Part shown: positions 1 through 9,438 of the stretch, in pieces | How positions within the stretch are numbered: position 1 is the first letter of the stretch | Layout: each line of letters begins with the position of its first letter | NCBI GenBank assembly: GCA_035707965.1 | Contig: DASSTJ010000044.1 | Coordinates: 1 to 49,469 of the forward strand | From: DASSTJ01 sp035707965 | GTDB lineage: Bacteria; Actinomycetota; Actinomycetes; Actinomycetales; Angustibacteraceae | Length of the DNA: 49,469 nt | Reading direction: 5' to 3' | Position numbers and translations under genes: made by a program | The notes under the pieces: generated by a model | Database searches by the model: none | Told to the model about the DNA's origin: nothing | Seen by the model: only the letters and a program-made list of their open reading frames with translations

Positions 1-736
1 CCATCAGGTCCATGTGGAACTGGAACCCGTTGATGCGCATGTCGAGCTGGTCGAACGTACCCATCGCCGGCCAGCCGTCCTTGTCGCCGAAGGCGATCGG
101 GACCAGGCCGTCGGACTGCATCTGCTTCGACAGCGCCACGAGGTCGTCGAGCGTCTTCGGCGCCTCGTACCCCTTGTCGGCGAAGACGCTCTTGCGGTAG
201 AAGATCGCCCAGGGGTAGTTGGTGAACGGGATGAAGTACTGCTTCCCGTCGTTGCCGGTCGACGCCTGCTTCAGGGCGTCGCTGAACCCATCCAGGTCCT
301 TCCACACGTCACTGATGTCACCAGCCAGGCCCTTGTCGGCGAAGAACTTCATGCGGTACCCGGCGAACCAGGTGAAGACGTCGTCCGGGCTGCCCTGCAG
401 GTAGCTGTTGATCTGCTCCTGGAACGTGTTGTGGTCGACGGTGTTCGTCTTGACCGTCAGGCCCTGGTGCGCCGCCTGGAACTTCGAGATCACCTCGGCG
501 ATGGCGGCCTTCGGCACCTCGTCCGACGCGTTGGAGCCGAAGGTGACCGTGCCGGTCGCCTTGGCGATGTCGCTCTTGCTCGTCGCGCCGCTCCCCCCAC
601 CGCACGCCGCGAGACCGGCCGCGGTCGCGAGACCGAAGGCACCACGCAGCAGGGTGCGGCGGTTCATGCCGAGGCCGGCCACGGACGAGGGGACGAGTGA
701 GGCGAGGTACTCGGCTTCGGACTGCGGGCGGGACAT
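1..736 (-). CDS. Sugar ABC transporter substrate-binding lipoprotein (partial, C-terminus missing)
   Basis: Extracellular solute-binding protein that would deliver a sugar to an ABC importer. The start is ATG at 736, with a GGAGG ribosome site 5 bases upstream (complement of 741-745). After a 23-residue leader a second Met begins NRRTLLRGAFGLATAAGLAACGG. This combines a twin-arginine-like signal with a lipobox (LAAC), so the mature protein should be lipid-anchored on a Cys. The following residues (VTFGSNASDEVPKAAI, then a stretch with DDVFTWFAGYRMKFFADKGL) are typical of family 1 solute-binding proteins. About 245 residues are present; a full protein would be about 420-440, so the gene continues beyond the left edge. 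It is divergent from the beta-galactosidase operon, which suggests a galactoside or galactose ligand (inference). The true start could also be the second Met, 23 residues in. Confidence 0.88.
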   Translation of the reverse strand, partial: MSRPQSEAEYLASLVPSSVAGLGMNRRTLLRGAFGLATAAGLAACGGGSGATSKSDIAKATGTVTFGSNASDEVPKAAIAEVISKFQAAHQGLTVKTNTVDHNTFQEQINSYLQGSPDDVFTWFAGYRMKFFADKGLAGDISDVWKDLDGFSDALKQASTGNDGKQYFIPFTNYPWAIFYRKSVFADKGYEAPKTLDDLVALSKQMQSDGLVPIAFGDKDGWPAMGTFDQLDMRINGFQFHMDLM

Positions 737-776
737 CGTGCCTCCTCCAGGCATGCCGTGCAGATGAAAGGCCGGA

Positions 777-792
777 TCAACATGTTTCAACA
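777..792 (-). promoter_or_regulatory. Candidate DeoR-type operator, lipoprotein side
   Basis: On the minus strand TGTTGA occurs twice in direct orientation with a 10-base period (792-787 and 782-777), about 40-55 bases upstream of the lipoprotein ATG. It overlaps where a -35 box would lie. Direct repeats one helical turn apart are a common operator style for DeoR/GlpR-family repressors, and such a regulator is encoded in the adjacent operon. Confidence 0.45.
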
Positions 793-942
793 AAAGTCCA
801 GCCTCTGTTGGCGATCACAGTCCCGGCTGCGGGAACTCCTGTCAAGAGGTTCACGGTCACGGATTGGCGTCCCTGCACGGCTTCCGTGTCCAGCTGACCC
901 GCGTCGCCGGTCACGGCAGACGGAGTGATTCGCAGACGAGTT

Positions 943-958
943 TGTTCGTACGTGTTGA
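943..958 (+). promoter_or_regulatory. Candidate DeoR-type operator, beta-galactosidase side
   Basis: TGTTCG (943-948) and TGTTGA (953-958) repeat directly with a 10-base period, pointing towards the beta-galactosidase. The unit matches the pair on the opposite strand at 777-792. The second unit overlaps TTGACT (955-960), which could serve as a -35 box. Confidence 0.45.
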
Positions 959-991
959 CTTCCGGGTACTCTCCGCGACACCCTGCCGACC

Positions 992-3025
992 ATGCGCGAC
1001 TGGCCGACGCACCGCATCGCCCTCGGCGGGGACTACAACCCGGAGCAGTGGCCGCGTGACGTGTGGCGTGAGGACGTCGACCTGATGCGTGAGGCCGGCG
1101 TCACGTTCGCGACGGTCGGCGTGTTCGCGTGGTCGCTGCTCGAGCCGGAGCCCGGTCGCTTCGAGCTCGACTGGCTCGACGAGGTGCTCGGCCTGCTGGA
1201 CGAAGGCGGCATCGCCGTCGACCTCGCCACGGCCACCGCCTCGCCGCCGCCGTGGCTGCCGCACCTGCACCCCGAGACCTTGCCCGTGACCCGCGACGGC
1301 CTCACGATGTGGCCGGGAGGCCGGCAGGCCTGGTGCCCCAGCTCACCGGTGTTCCGCGAGCACGCGGTGCGGCTCACCGAAGAGCTCGCGACCCGGTACC
1401 ACGACCACCCCGCGCTGGCGATGTGGCACGTCTCCAACGAGTACGGCTGCCACAACGCCCCCTGCTACTGCGACGTCAGCGCAGCCGCCTTCCGCGACTG
1501 GCTGCGCGACCGGTACGGCGACGTCGAGGCGTTGAACGAGGCGTGGGGGACGGCCTTCTGGAGCCAGCGCTACGCGACGTTCGACCACGTGCTGCCGCCC
1601 CGGCTCGCGCCGACGACCAGCAACCCGACGCAGGAGCTGGACTACCGGCGGTTCACCTCCGACGCGCTGCTCGACCAGTACGCGGCCGAGCGCGAGGTGC
1701 TGCACCGGCTGTCCCCCGGCGTCCCGGTGACGACGAACTTCATGACGCTGAACCACTTTCGGCACCTCGACTACCACCGCTGGGCCCCCCTGCTGGACGT
1801 CGTCAGCACCGACCACTACCTCGTGGCGACGGAGCCGGACGCCGAGGCCGAGCTCGCGTTCAGCGGCGACCTCACCCGCGGGCTGGCCGGCGGTCGTCCG
1901 TGGCTGCTCATGGAGCACTCCTCGAGCGCCGTGAACTGGCAACCCGTGAACGTCGCGAAGGCGCCCGGGCAGATGCTGCGCAACAGCGTCGCGCACGTGG
2001 CGCACGGTGCGGACGGCCTCGGCTTCTTCCAGTGGCGGCAGTCCGTGGTCGGTGCCGAGAAGTTCCACTCCGCCCTCGTGCCCCACGCCGGCACCGGCAC
2101 CGACCTCTGGCGGGACGTCGTCGGCCTGGGCGACGTGTGCGACCGCCTCGGTGAGGTCGTCGGCAGCCGCGTGGAGGCGAGCGTGGCACTGCTCTGGGAC
2201 TACGAGGCCGGTTGGGCGTGCGACCTGCCGTCGCACCCCAGCAGCCTGCTCCGCTACGGCGACGACGCCCACGCCGTCCATGCCGCCCTGCTGCACCGTG
2301 GGATCGCCTGCGACGTCGTGCACCCGGAGTCCGACCTCAGCGGCTACCGCGTCGTCGTCGTCCCGACGCTCTACCTCATGCGCCGGGAGTCGGCCGCGGC
2401 CGTGGCGGCGGCCTCGTCGGCCGGGGCCCAGGTGCTCGTGACGTTCTTCTCCGGCATCGTCGACGAGGACGACCACGTGCGTCTCGGCGGGTACCCCGGC
2501 GCGCTGCGGGAGCTGCTCGGCATCCGCGTCGACGAGCTCCGCCCGCTCCAGCCGGGTGAGGTCGTCGAGCTGGACGACGGGACGCGCGGTTCGCTGTGGA
2601 GCGAGCGCGTCACGTTGCCTGCCGCCGGCGACGGCAAGCCCGCCGACGTGCTGGTGCGCTACGACGGCGGTGTGCTCGACGGCCTGCCCGCGCTCACCCG
2701 CCGCCAGGTCGGTGACGGCGCCGCCTGGTACGTCAGCACCCGCCTCGACCCCGCCGGCCTGGACCGGCTGCTCGAGCAGGTCCTCGACGCCGCTGGTGTG
2801 GCGGCTCCCGTCGAGGCGCCGCGCGGGGTCGAGCAGGTGCGGCGCCGCGGGGACGACGGCTCGTACCTGTTCCTCATCAGCCACCGGGACGACCAGGTGC
2901 AGCTCGCGGTACGCGGTCACGACCTGGTGGCCGACCTGCCGGTCGACGGCCGGCTGACGCTGGCGCCCGGAGCGGTGGCCGTCGTCCGCGAGGCCGTCGA
3001 CAGCCCGGCCGAGGCGGTGGGCTGA
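992..3025 (+). CDS. Beta-galactosidase, glycoside hydrolase family 42
   Basis: Retaining beta-galactosidase that releases galactose from short galactosides; 677 residues, full length for GH42. The N-terminus reads LGGDYNPEQWPRDVW, the family hallmark. The acid/base is Glu150 in HVSNEYG and the nucleophile is Glu308 in LLMEHSSSAVNW. Cys115, Cys153, Cys158 and Cys160 fit the structural zinc site seen in several GH42 enzymes. Residues about 1-380 form the TIM barrel, followed by the trimerisation and C-terminal domains. There is no signal peptide, so it should act in the cytoplasm on imported sugar. The start at 992 is the only one that keeps the N-terminal motif; it lacks an obvious ribosome site. 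The stop overlaps the next ATG by one base, so the gene heads an operon with the DeoR regulator, galT and galK. Confidence 0.95.
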   Translation: MRDWPTHRIALGGDYNPEQWPRDVWREDVDLMREAGVTFATVGVFAWSLLEPEPGRFELDWLDEVLGLLDEGGIAVDLATATASPPPWLPHLHPETLPVTRDGLTMWPGGRQAWCPSSPVFREHAVRLTEELATRYHDHPALAMWHVSNEYGCHNAPCYCDVSAAAFRDWLRDRYGDVEALNEAWGTAFWSQRYATFDHVLPPRLAPTTSNPTQELDYRRFTSDALLDQYAAEREVLHRLSPGVPVTTNFMTLNHFRHLDYHRWAPLLDVVSTDHYLVATEPDAEAELAFSGDLTRGLAGGRPWLLMEHSSSAVNWQPVNVAKAPGQMLRNSVAHVAHGADGLGFFQWRQSVVGAEKFHSALVPHAGTGTDLWRDVVGLGDVCDRLGEVVGSRVEASVALLWDYEAGWACDLPSHPSSLLRYGDDAHAVHAALLHRGIACDVVHPESDLSGYRVVVVPTLYLMRRESAAAVAAASSAGAQVLVTFFSGIVDEDDHVRLGGYPGALRELLGIRVDELRPLQPGEVVELDDGTRGSLWSERVTLPAAGDGKPADVLVRYDGGVLDGLPALTRRQVGDGAAWYVSTRLDPAGLDRLLEQVLDAAGVAAPVEAPRGVEQVRRRGDDGSYLFLISHRDDQVQLAVRGHDLVADLPVDGRLTLAPGAVAVVREAVDSPAEAVG

Positions 3026-3828
3026 TGCTCGCCCGCCAACGCCAGGAGCACATCCTCGACCAGCTGCGCCGGCACGGCGGCGTGCGGGTCAGCGAGCTCG
3101 TGCGACTGCTCGACGTCTCGGACATGACCATCCGTCGTGACATCGAGACCCTGGCGCGCCGCGGCCTGCTCGAGCGCGTGCACGGCGGCGCCACGGCTCT
3201 GGGCGGACGATCAAGCGAGGAGCCCGGGTTCGCCGCCAAGTCCGAGCTGGCCCGCGAGCAGAAGCTGGCCATCGCCAGAGCGGCGGCAGACCTCGTCGGC
3301 GACGGCGAGTCCGTCGCCATCTCCGCAGGCACCACGACGCTCGCCGTCGCCCGAGAGCTGTTGCCCCGCAGCGATCTCACAGTCGTGACCAACTCGCCAC
3401 CGGTCGCTGACCTCATGCACGACCCGGCCCGGCCGGACCGCACCGTCGTCCTCGTCGGGGGCGTGCGGACGCCGTCCAACGCCCTCGTCGGCCCGGTCGC
3501 GGTGGCGGCGCTGCGCACCCTGCACGTCGACACGCTGCTGCTCGGCGTGCACGGCGTCACGGAGAAGGCCGGCCTCACGACCCCCAACCTCCTCGAGGGC
3601 GAGACGAGCCGGGCGCTGGTCGCGTCGGCACGTCGCGTCGTCGTCACCGCGGACCACAGCAAGTGGGGCGTCATCGGCCTCGCGACCATCGCCGAGCTCG
3701 ACCGGGTCGACGTGCTCGTCACGGACTCCGGGCTCGGCGCCGACGCCCGGCACTCGCTCGAGCAGGTCGTCGGTCAGCTCCTCGTCGCGGACGTCACCGG
3801 CGACGACACCGAGCAGGACGCCTCGTGA
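3025..3828 (+). CDS. DeoR/GlpR-family transcriptional regulator
   Basis: Sugar-responsive repressor of 267 residues. The N-terminal winged helix-turn-helix (about residues 5-58) contains the family signature VSELVRLLDVSDMTIRRDIETL followed by LLERVHGGA. A DeoRC sensor domain follows (about 75-235), with AISAGTTTLAVARELL and the conserved TADHSKWG segment. The ligand in this family is usually a phosphorylated sugar; here galactose-1-phosphate or a related sugar phosphate is plausible from context only. The gene sits between the beta-galactosidase and galT with overlapping stops and starts, so it is probably autoregulated with the operon. It is the natural candidate to bind the TGTTGA repeats in the divergent promoter region. 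Confidence 0.93.
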   Translation: MLARQRQEHILDQLRRHGGVRVSELVRLLDVSDMTIRRDIETLARRGLLERVHGGATALGGRSSEEPGFAAKSELAREQKLAIARAAADLVGDGESVAISAGTTTLAVARELLPRSDLTVVTNSPPVADLMHDPARPDRTVVLVGGVRTPSNALVGPVAVAALRTLHVDTLLLGVHGVTEKAGLTTPNLLEGETSRALVASARRVVVTADHSKWGVIGLATIAELDRVDVLVTDSGLGADARHSLEQVVGQLLVADVTGDDTEQDAS

Positions 3829-4999
3829 CCGCCGAGACGTCGTCCACCCACCGGGTCCGGTGCACGGCCACGCGCCTCGCGGACGGGCGCGAGCTGCTCT
3901 ACTTCGACGACACGGAGCCGTACGTCTCGGGCGCGGCCACGCGCGAGCTGCGGGACACGCGCGACCTCGGCGAGGCGGAGACCGCTGGCGAGTGCCGGTA
4001 CGACCCGCTCACCGGCGAGTGGGTCACGATCGCCACGCACCGCATGGACCGCACGTTCCGGCCGCCGGCCGACGAGTGCCCCCTGTGCCCCACCGGTCGC
4101 GGCACGGTGCCGTCGGAGGTGCCGGCCGACGACTACGACGTCGTGGTGTTCGAGAACCGGTTCCCCTCGTTCAGCGAGCGGCTGCCGCTGGGCACCGCTC
4201 CCGGGCTGGTCGACGACGACCCGCTGTGGCCCCGACGTCCGGCGCTCGGACGCTGCGAGGTCGTGTGCTTCACGAGCCACCACGAGGGGCGGTTCGCCGA
4301 CCTCACGCCGTCGCGGGCGCGCACGGTGATCGACGTGTGGGCCCAGCGGACGACGCAGCTCGGCCGACTGCCCGGCGTCGAGCAGGTCTTCGTGTTCGAG
4401 AACCGGGGACGCGAGATCGGCGTGACGCTGGGCCACCCGCACGGCCAGATCTACGCGTACCCCTTCGTCACGCCGCGCACCGAGCGCATGCACCAGCTCG
4501 CCGAGCGCCACCGCGAGCGGACCGGCAGGTCGCTGCTGGGCGACGTCCTCGACGCCGAACGGCGCGCCGGCACCCGCGTCGTCGTCACCGGAGAGCACTG
4601 GACGGCGTACGTGCCCGCCGCCGCCCGCTGGCCGGTCGAGGTGCACCTCGCACCGCACCGCGACGTGCCGGACCTGCCGTCACTGGACGACGGCGAGCGC
4701 GACGAGCTCGCCCGCGTCTACCTGGACCTCATGGCGCGGCTGGACGCCGTCTACGACACTGACGCTGGACCGGTGCGACTGCCGTACATCGCCGCCTGGC
4801 ACCAGGCGCCCGTGCGCACCGGACGCGACCTTGCGCGGCTGCACCTGCAGGTCACGTCGGTGCTGCGCGCCCCCGGCAAGCTCAAGTACCTGGCCGGGTC
4901 GGAGTCGTCGATGGGGGCCTTCATCAACGACACGACGCCGGAGGGCATCGCCGGGCTGCTCCGCTCGGCAGGACGCGCCCCGCATGACAAGGTGGCTGG

Positions 5000-5003
<4 letters not shown>
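3825..5003 (+). CDS. galT: Galactose-1-phosphate uridylyltransferase
   Basis: Second enzyme of the Leloir pathway: exchanges UMP between UDP-glucose and galactose-1-phosphate. The start is GTG at 3825, inside a GTGA overlap with the DeoR stop; this gives 392 residues, near the usual bacterial length. Cys85 and Cys88 in DECPLCPTG are zinc-site residues. The nucleophilic histidine is His206 in the HIT-like motif GHPHGQIYAYPF, preceded by FENRGREIGVTL. Further landmarks are FVFENR and AAWHQAP near the C-terminus. An open frame extends upstream to 3663, but that part only reads through the 3' end of the DeoR gene and is not coding. Translationally coupled to galK downstream by an ATGA overlap. 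Confidence 0.96.
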
Positions 5004-6235
<1,232 letters not shown>

Positions 6236-6240
6236 GGCGG

Positions 6241-7539
6241 CTAGCTCCCGCTGTCGATGGCGAGCAGTCCCTGGCGGTAGGCGTCCAGCGCACCGCCGAG
6301 GTTGCCTCCGGCGTTGCGGAGGTCCCCGAGGTGCCGGTAGGTGCGCGCCTCCTCCAGCAGCTCTTCCGCCTGGTGGAACAGCGTGATCGCCCGCTCCAGG
6401 CGGTGGATCGCGGTGGGGACGTCGTCCTCGTCGGCCGCGATCAGGCCGAGGCACCGCTCCGACTCCGCGTACGCGGCAGGCGAGTTCACCAGCTCGGGGT
6501 AGTCCTCGACGCCCTCGATCAGCTCTCGGGCGCGGTCGAACTGGCCGAGGCGACGCACGATGTCGGCCAGCTCGATCGTCACGAGCGCCTCGTCGTACCG
6601 CGACTGCGTCTCGACGAAGATCTCGCGCGCCTGCTCCATGGCCTGCGCCGCGCCCTTCAGGTCGGGTTTGGGGCCACGTGCCGCCACCCAGCCGCGCGTC
6701 CAGTGGCACTGGCCGACGTCCGTACGCATCTCGAGCTGGTCGTACAGCTCGGTGGCCCGGGCCACCGCGGTGCGGGCCTCGTCGACGCGGTTGGACTGCA
6801 GGAAACCGCGAGCCACCGCCCGGTACATGTCGGCCCGCTGCTGCGGGTCCTCCACCTGCGGGGCGAGGTGCAGCGCCGTCTCGGCGGCCTTGAGCGCCCG
6901 CGCCGTCATGCCCAGGTCCATGTAGGGGGCGACGGCATGGGCGTTGAGCACCATGAGCGCCATGGGGTCCGGCAGGCCGGCGCGGTCGAGGGACTCGAGC
7001 TCGCGCTCGATCGCCAGCAGCGCACGACGCACGTCACCGAGGACGCGCAGGCACCTGGCCTGACCGGCGACCGCGGCGGCCCGGGTCGGGTCCGGCTCGT
7101 CGCGCAGGAGCCGCTCGGCCTGCTCGTAGTAGCCGAGGCCGCCGCGTGGGTTGCCGGAGCGGAGCGTCCAGAAGCCCAGCGCCACCAACGCCTGCGCGTG
7201 CAGCCGGCGAAGGCCGTGCTGCTCGGCGAGGGTGCGCACCGCCTCGATCTCGGACCGTCCCTGCGCGGCGTCGCCCATCGACGACAGCCGGCGCGCCTCG
7301 GCCAGGCGCAGCTCCAGCGTCGCGGTGGACGGTCGACCGTCCCGCAGCTCCTCGACGTCGATGCCGAGCCGCCCGGCCAGGTACTCGATCGCGTCGGCGG
7401 ACGGCTGCCGGCGTCCGGCCTCGATGGACGACACGTACGCCGTGGTGTACCGGTCGCCGGCCAGCTCGCGCTGCGTCATGGCCAGGGCCGTGCGCACTGA
7501 GCGCAGTCGCGTCCCGATGTCCTGACCGCTCGGTGTCAC
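6241..7539 (-). CDS. XRE-family regulator with C-terminal TPR-like repeats
   Basis: DNA-binding protein of 432 residues. The N-terminal helix-turn-helix (about residues 6-65: IGTRLRSVRTALAMTQREL, then AYVSSIEAGRRQPSADAIEYLAGRLG) is of the XRE/lambda-repressor type. The remaining 350 residues are helical and alanine-rich with repeated A..A..L patterns typical of tetratricopeptide repeats, as in many actinobacterial XRE-TPR regulators. The ligand or partner is not known. I chose GTG at 7539. An ATG at 7587 is in frame, but it overlaps a good -10 box (TAGAAT, 7591-7586) and would lie upstream of the mRNA start. The gene is convergent with galK and shows no sign of belonging to the galactose operon. 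Confidence 0.85.
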   Translation of the reverse strand: MTPSGQDIGTRLRSVRTALAMTQRELAGDRYTTAYVSSIEAGRRQPSADAIEYLAGRLGIDVEELRDGRPSTATLELRLAEARRLSSMGDAAQGRSEIEAVRTLAEQHGLRRLHAQALVALGFWTLRSGNPRGGLGYYEQAERLLRDEPDPTRAAAVAGQARCLRVLGDVRRALLAIERELESLDRAGLPDPMALMVLNAHAVAPYMDLGMTARALKAAETALHLAPQVEDPQQRADMYRAVARGFLQSNRVDEARTAVARATELYDQLEMRTDVGQCHWTRGWVAARGPKPDLKGAAQAMEQAREIFVETQSRYDEALVTIELADIVRRLGQFDRARELIEGVEDYPELVNSPAAYAESERCLGLIAADEDDVPTAIHRLERAITLFHQAEELLEEARTYRHLGDLRNAGGNLGGALDAYRQGLLAIDSGS

Positions 7540-7585
7540 CGCACCGCCACCGCCTCTCGTGCCACCGCAGTGTGGCGCGCGCGAC

Positions 7586-7617
7586 ATTCTACGACCGTCA
7601 CGTGCACGCCATGTGAC
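7586..7617 (-). promoter_or_regulatory. Promoter with imperfect palindrome upstream of the XRE-TPR gene
   Basis: On the minus strand TAGAAT (7591-7586) matches the -10 consensus at five of six bases. Just upstream lies an imperfect palindrome at 7597-7617, with arms GTCACGTG and CATGTGAC around a 5-base centre and one mismatch. It covers the spacer and part of the -35 region. A repressor bound there would block the promoter, so it is a candidate autoregulatory site. Confidence 0.45.
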
Positions 7618-7660
7618 CGTCGCGCTGGGCGTTCACCCGGCCGGACGTCGTCCGGTCGGG

Positions 7661-9310
7661 TCAGCCCAGCTGGGCGTCGAGCGCCCGGGCCACCTGGCGG
7701 CCCGAGAAGAGGCACCCGCCCAGGAACGTGCCTTCGAGCGAGCGGTACCCGTGCAGCCCACCACCACCGAACCCCGCCACCTCACCGGCGGCGACGAGGC
7801 CGGGCACGGGCTCGCCCGACCGGTCGAGGACTCGTCCGGCCAGGTCGGTGTGCAGGCCGCCGAGGGTCTTCCGCGTGAGCACCCGAAGACGCACGGCGAC
7901 GAGCGGGCCTGCCGCGGGGTCGAGCAGGCGGTGCGGCGACGCCACGCGGATCAGCCGGTCACCGCGGTACGAGCGCGCGCTGCGCAGGGCGGCGATCTGC
8001 AGGTCCTTGGTGAACGGGTTGTCGAGCTCGCGGTCGCGCGCGACCACCTCGCGGCGCACGCGCTCCACGTCGAGCAGCGGCGTCGGCGTGAGCGCGTTCA
8101 TGCCCTCGACGAGCTGCTCCACGGTGTCGGCCACGACGAAGTCCTCGCCACGCTTCTTGAACGCCTCGACCGGCCCCGGCGCCCCAGGCCGGACCCGCCC
8201 GAGCACCTGCCGCACGCTGCGGCCGGTGAGGTCCGGGTTCTGCTCCGAGCCGGAGAGGGCGAACTCCTTCTCGATGATCTTCTGCGACAGCACGAACCAC
8301 GAGTGGTCGTGGCCCGTCGTGCGCAGGTGCGCCAGCGTGCCGAGCGTGTCGAACCCGGGGAAGTTCGGGACCGGCAGGCGGTGGCCCTCGGCGTCGAGCC
8401 AGAGGGACGACGGCCCGGGGAGGATGCGGATGCCGTGACCGCTCCACACCGGGTCCCAGTTGGCGATGCCCTCCGTGTAGTGCCACATGCGGTCCGGGTT
8501 GACCACCGCGCCGCCCGCCGCCTGCGTGATGCCCAGCATGCGGCCGTCGACGTGGTCTGGCACGCCCGTGAGCAGGTCGTCCGGCGGGGAGCCGAGCCGA
8601 GCCGGCCAGCTGCGCCGGACCAGCTCGTGGTTCGCCCCGATCCCGCCCGAGGTGACGGCGACCGCGGGTGCGTGCAGCTCGAACTCGCCCACCGGCGTGC
8701 GCGAGCTGGGCTCGGCGCGGCGGACGTCGCTGGGCTCCAGCAGCGTGCCGCGGACGCCGTCCACGACCCCCGCCGTGGTCGTCAGCTCGTCCACCCGGTG
8801 GCGGAACCTCAGCTCGACGTCCCCCCGGAGGATGGCGTCGCGCACGCGCCGCACGAAGGGCTCCAGCAGGCCAGGGCCGGTGCCCCAGGTGATGTGGAAG
8901 CGCGGCACCGAGTTGCCGGGACCACTGGCAAGGCCTCCCCCACGCTCGGCCCAGCCGACGACCGGGAAGAAGCGAACGCCCTGATCGCGCAGCCACGCCC
9001 GCTTCTCGCCGCTGGCGAAGTCGACGTAGGCCCGTGCCCACTCGCGGCCCCAGCGGTCCTCGGGGCGGTCCCAACCCGCCGTCCCGAGCCAGTCCTGCCA
9101 GGCCAGCTCGACGCCGTCCCGGATGCCCATGCGTCGCTGCTCCGGCGAGTCGACGAGGAAGAGCCCCCCGAACGACCAGTACGCCTGACCGCCCAGCGAC
9201 TGCTGCGGCTCCTGGTCGACCACGACGACCCGACGCCCGGCGTCGGCCAGCTCGGCGGTGGCCACGAGGCCCGCGAGGCCGGCCCCGACCACGATGACGT
9301 CGGCGTCCAC
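7661..9310 (-). CDS. FAD-binding dehydrogenase (FAD_binding_2 / 3-ketosteroid dehydrogenase-like)
   Basis: Flavoprotein oxidoreductase of 549 residues, starting with GTG at 9310. The N-terminal Rossmann motif VIVVGAGLAGLVATAELADAG and the acidic end of strand 2 (VVVVDQEP) bind FAD. GGQAYWSFGGLF follows, as in the fumarate reductase / KstD-like family. Near the C-terminus a second FAD contact is seen (VPGLVAAGEVAGFGGGG, then SLEGTFLGGCLFSGRQVAR). No signal peptide. The substrate cannot be read from sequence; steroid-like or unsaturated acyl substrates are known for relatives. It stands alone, separated from the upstream CAP gene by a large inverted repeat, so it probably has its own transcript. 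Confidence 0.85.
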   Translation of the reverse strand: MDADVIVVGAGLAGLVATAELADAGRRVVVVDQEPQQSLGGQAYWSFGGLFLVDSPEQRRMGIRDGVELAWQDWLGTAGWDRPEDRWGREWARAYVDFASGEKRAWLRDQGVRFFPVVGWAERGGGLASGPGNSVPRFHITWGTGPGLLEPFVRRVRDAILRGDVELRFRHRVDELTTTAGVVDGVRGTLLEPSDVRRAEPSSRTPVGEFELHAPAVAVTSGGIGANHELVRRSWPARLGSPPDDLLTGVPDHVDGRMLGITQAAGGAVVNPDRMWHYTEGIANWDPVWSGHGIRILPGPSSLWLDAEGHRLPVPNFPGFDTLGTLAHLRTTGHDHSWFVLSQKIIEKEFALSGSEQNPDLTGRSVRQVLGRVRPGAPGPVEAFKKRGEDFVVADTVEQLVEGMNALTPTPLLDVERVRREVVARDRELDNPFTKDLQIAALRSARSYRGDRLIRVASPHRLLDPAAGPLVAVRLRVLTRKTLGGLHTDLAGRVLDRSGEPVPGLVAAGEVAGFGGGGLHGYRSLEGTFLGGCLFSGRQVARALDAQLG

Positions 9311-9353
9311 CGCCCCAGCCTACGGACGCCGACCCGCTGGCCGTCTCCCCGAT

Positions 9354-9417
9354 CGAACTTGGTCAACCTTGTGTACGCCATCTGCCCGTATGCCGTACAC
9401 AAGGTTGACCAAGTTCG
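9354..9417. repeat. Perfect 24-bp inverted repeat with 16-base loop
   Basis: Left arm 9354-9377 (begins CGAACTTGGTCAACCTTG) is the exact reverse complement of the right arm 9394-9417. The loop is 9378-9393. The flanks CTCCCC and GGGGAG could extend the stem after a 3-base bulge on one side. The arms are clearly less GC-rich than the surroundings. It lies between the 3' end of the CAP gene and the start of the FAD dehydrogenase, both on the minus strand. No T-run follows on either strand, so it is not a textbook terminator. It may be a dispersed palindromic (REP/MITE-like) element or a transcript-end hairpin. Confidence 0.85.
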
Positions 9418-9438
9418 GGGAGGGAGCCGGTGCTGGGG

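Larger units (their letters stand above)
737..991. promoter_or_regulatory. Divergent promoter region of the galactoside locus
   Basis: 255 bases without a gene between the solute-binding lipoprotein and the beta-galactosidase. It is noticeably more AT-rich at both ends (777-796 and 941-960), where two candidate operators lie. No clear ribosome site precedes the beta-galactosidase ATG at 992, so that mRNA may be leaderless or nearly so. The middle of the region (about 800-930) shows nothing I can name. Confidence 0.6.

Noticed and set aside
1937..1943. GCAACC as an ECF -35 element
   Set aside because: It lies within GH42 coding sequence with no -10 partner at 16 bases.
1343..2920. A 525-codon frame antisense to the beta-galactosidase
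   Set aside because: No recognisable domain, and the opposite strand has intact GH42 catalytic motifs.
7540..7587. N-terminal extension of the XRE-TPR protein from ATG 7587
   Set aside because: The ATG overlaps the probable -10 box TAGAAT and the extra residues (Arg/Gly-rich) are not part of the helix-turn-helix domain.
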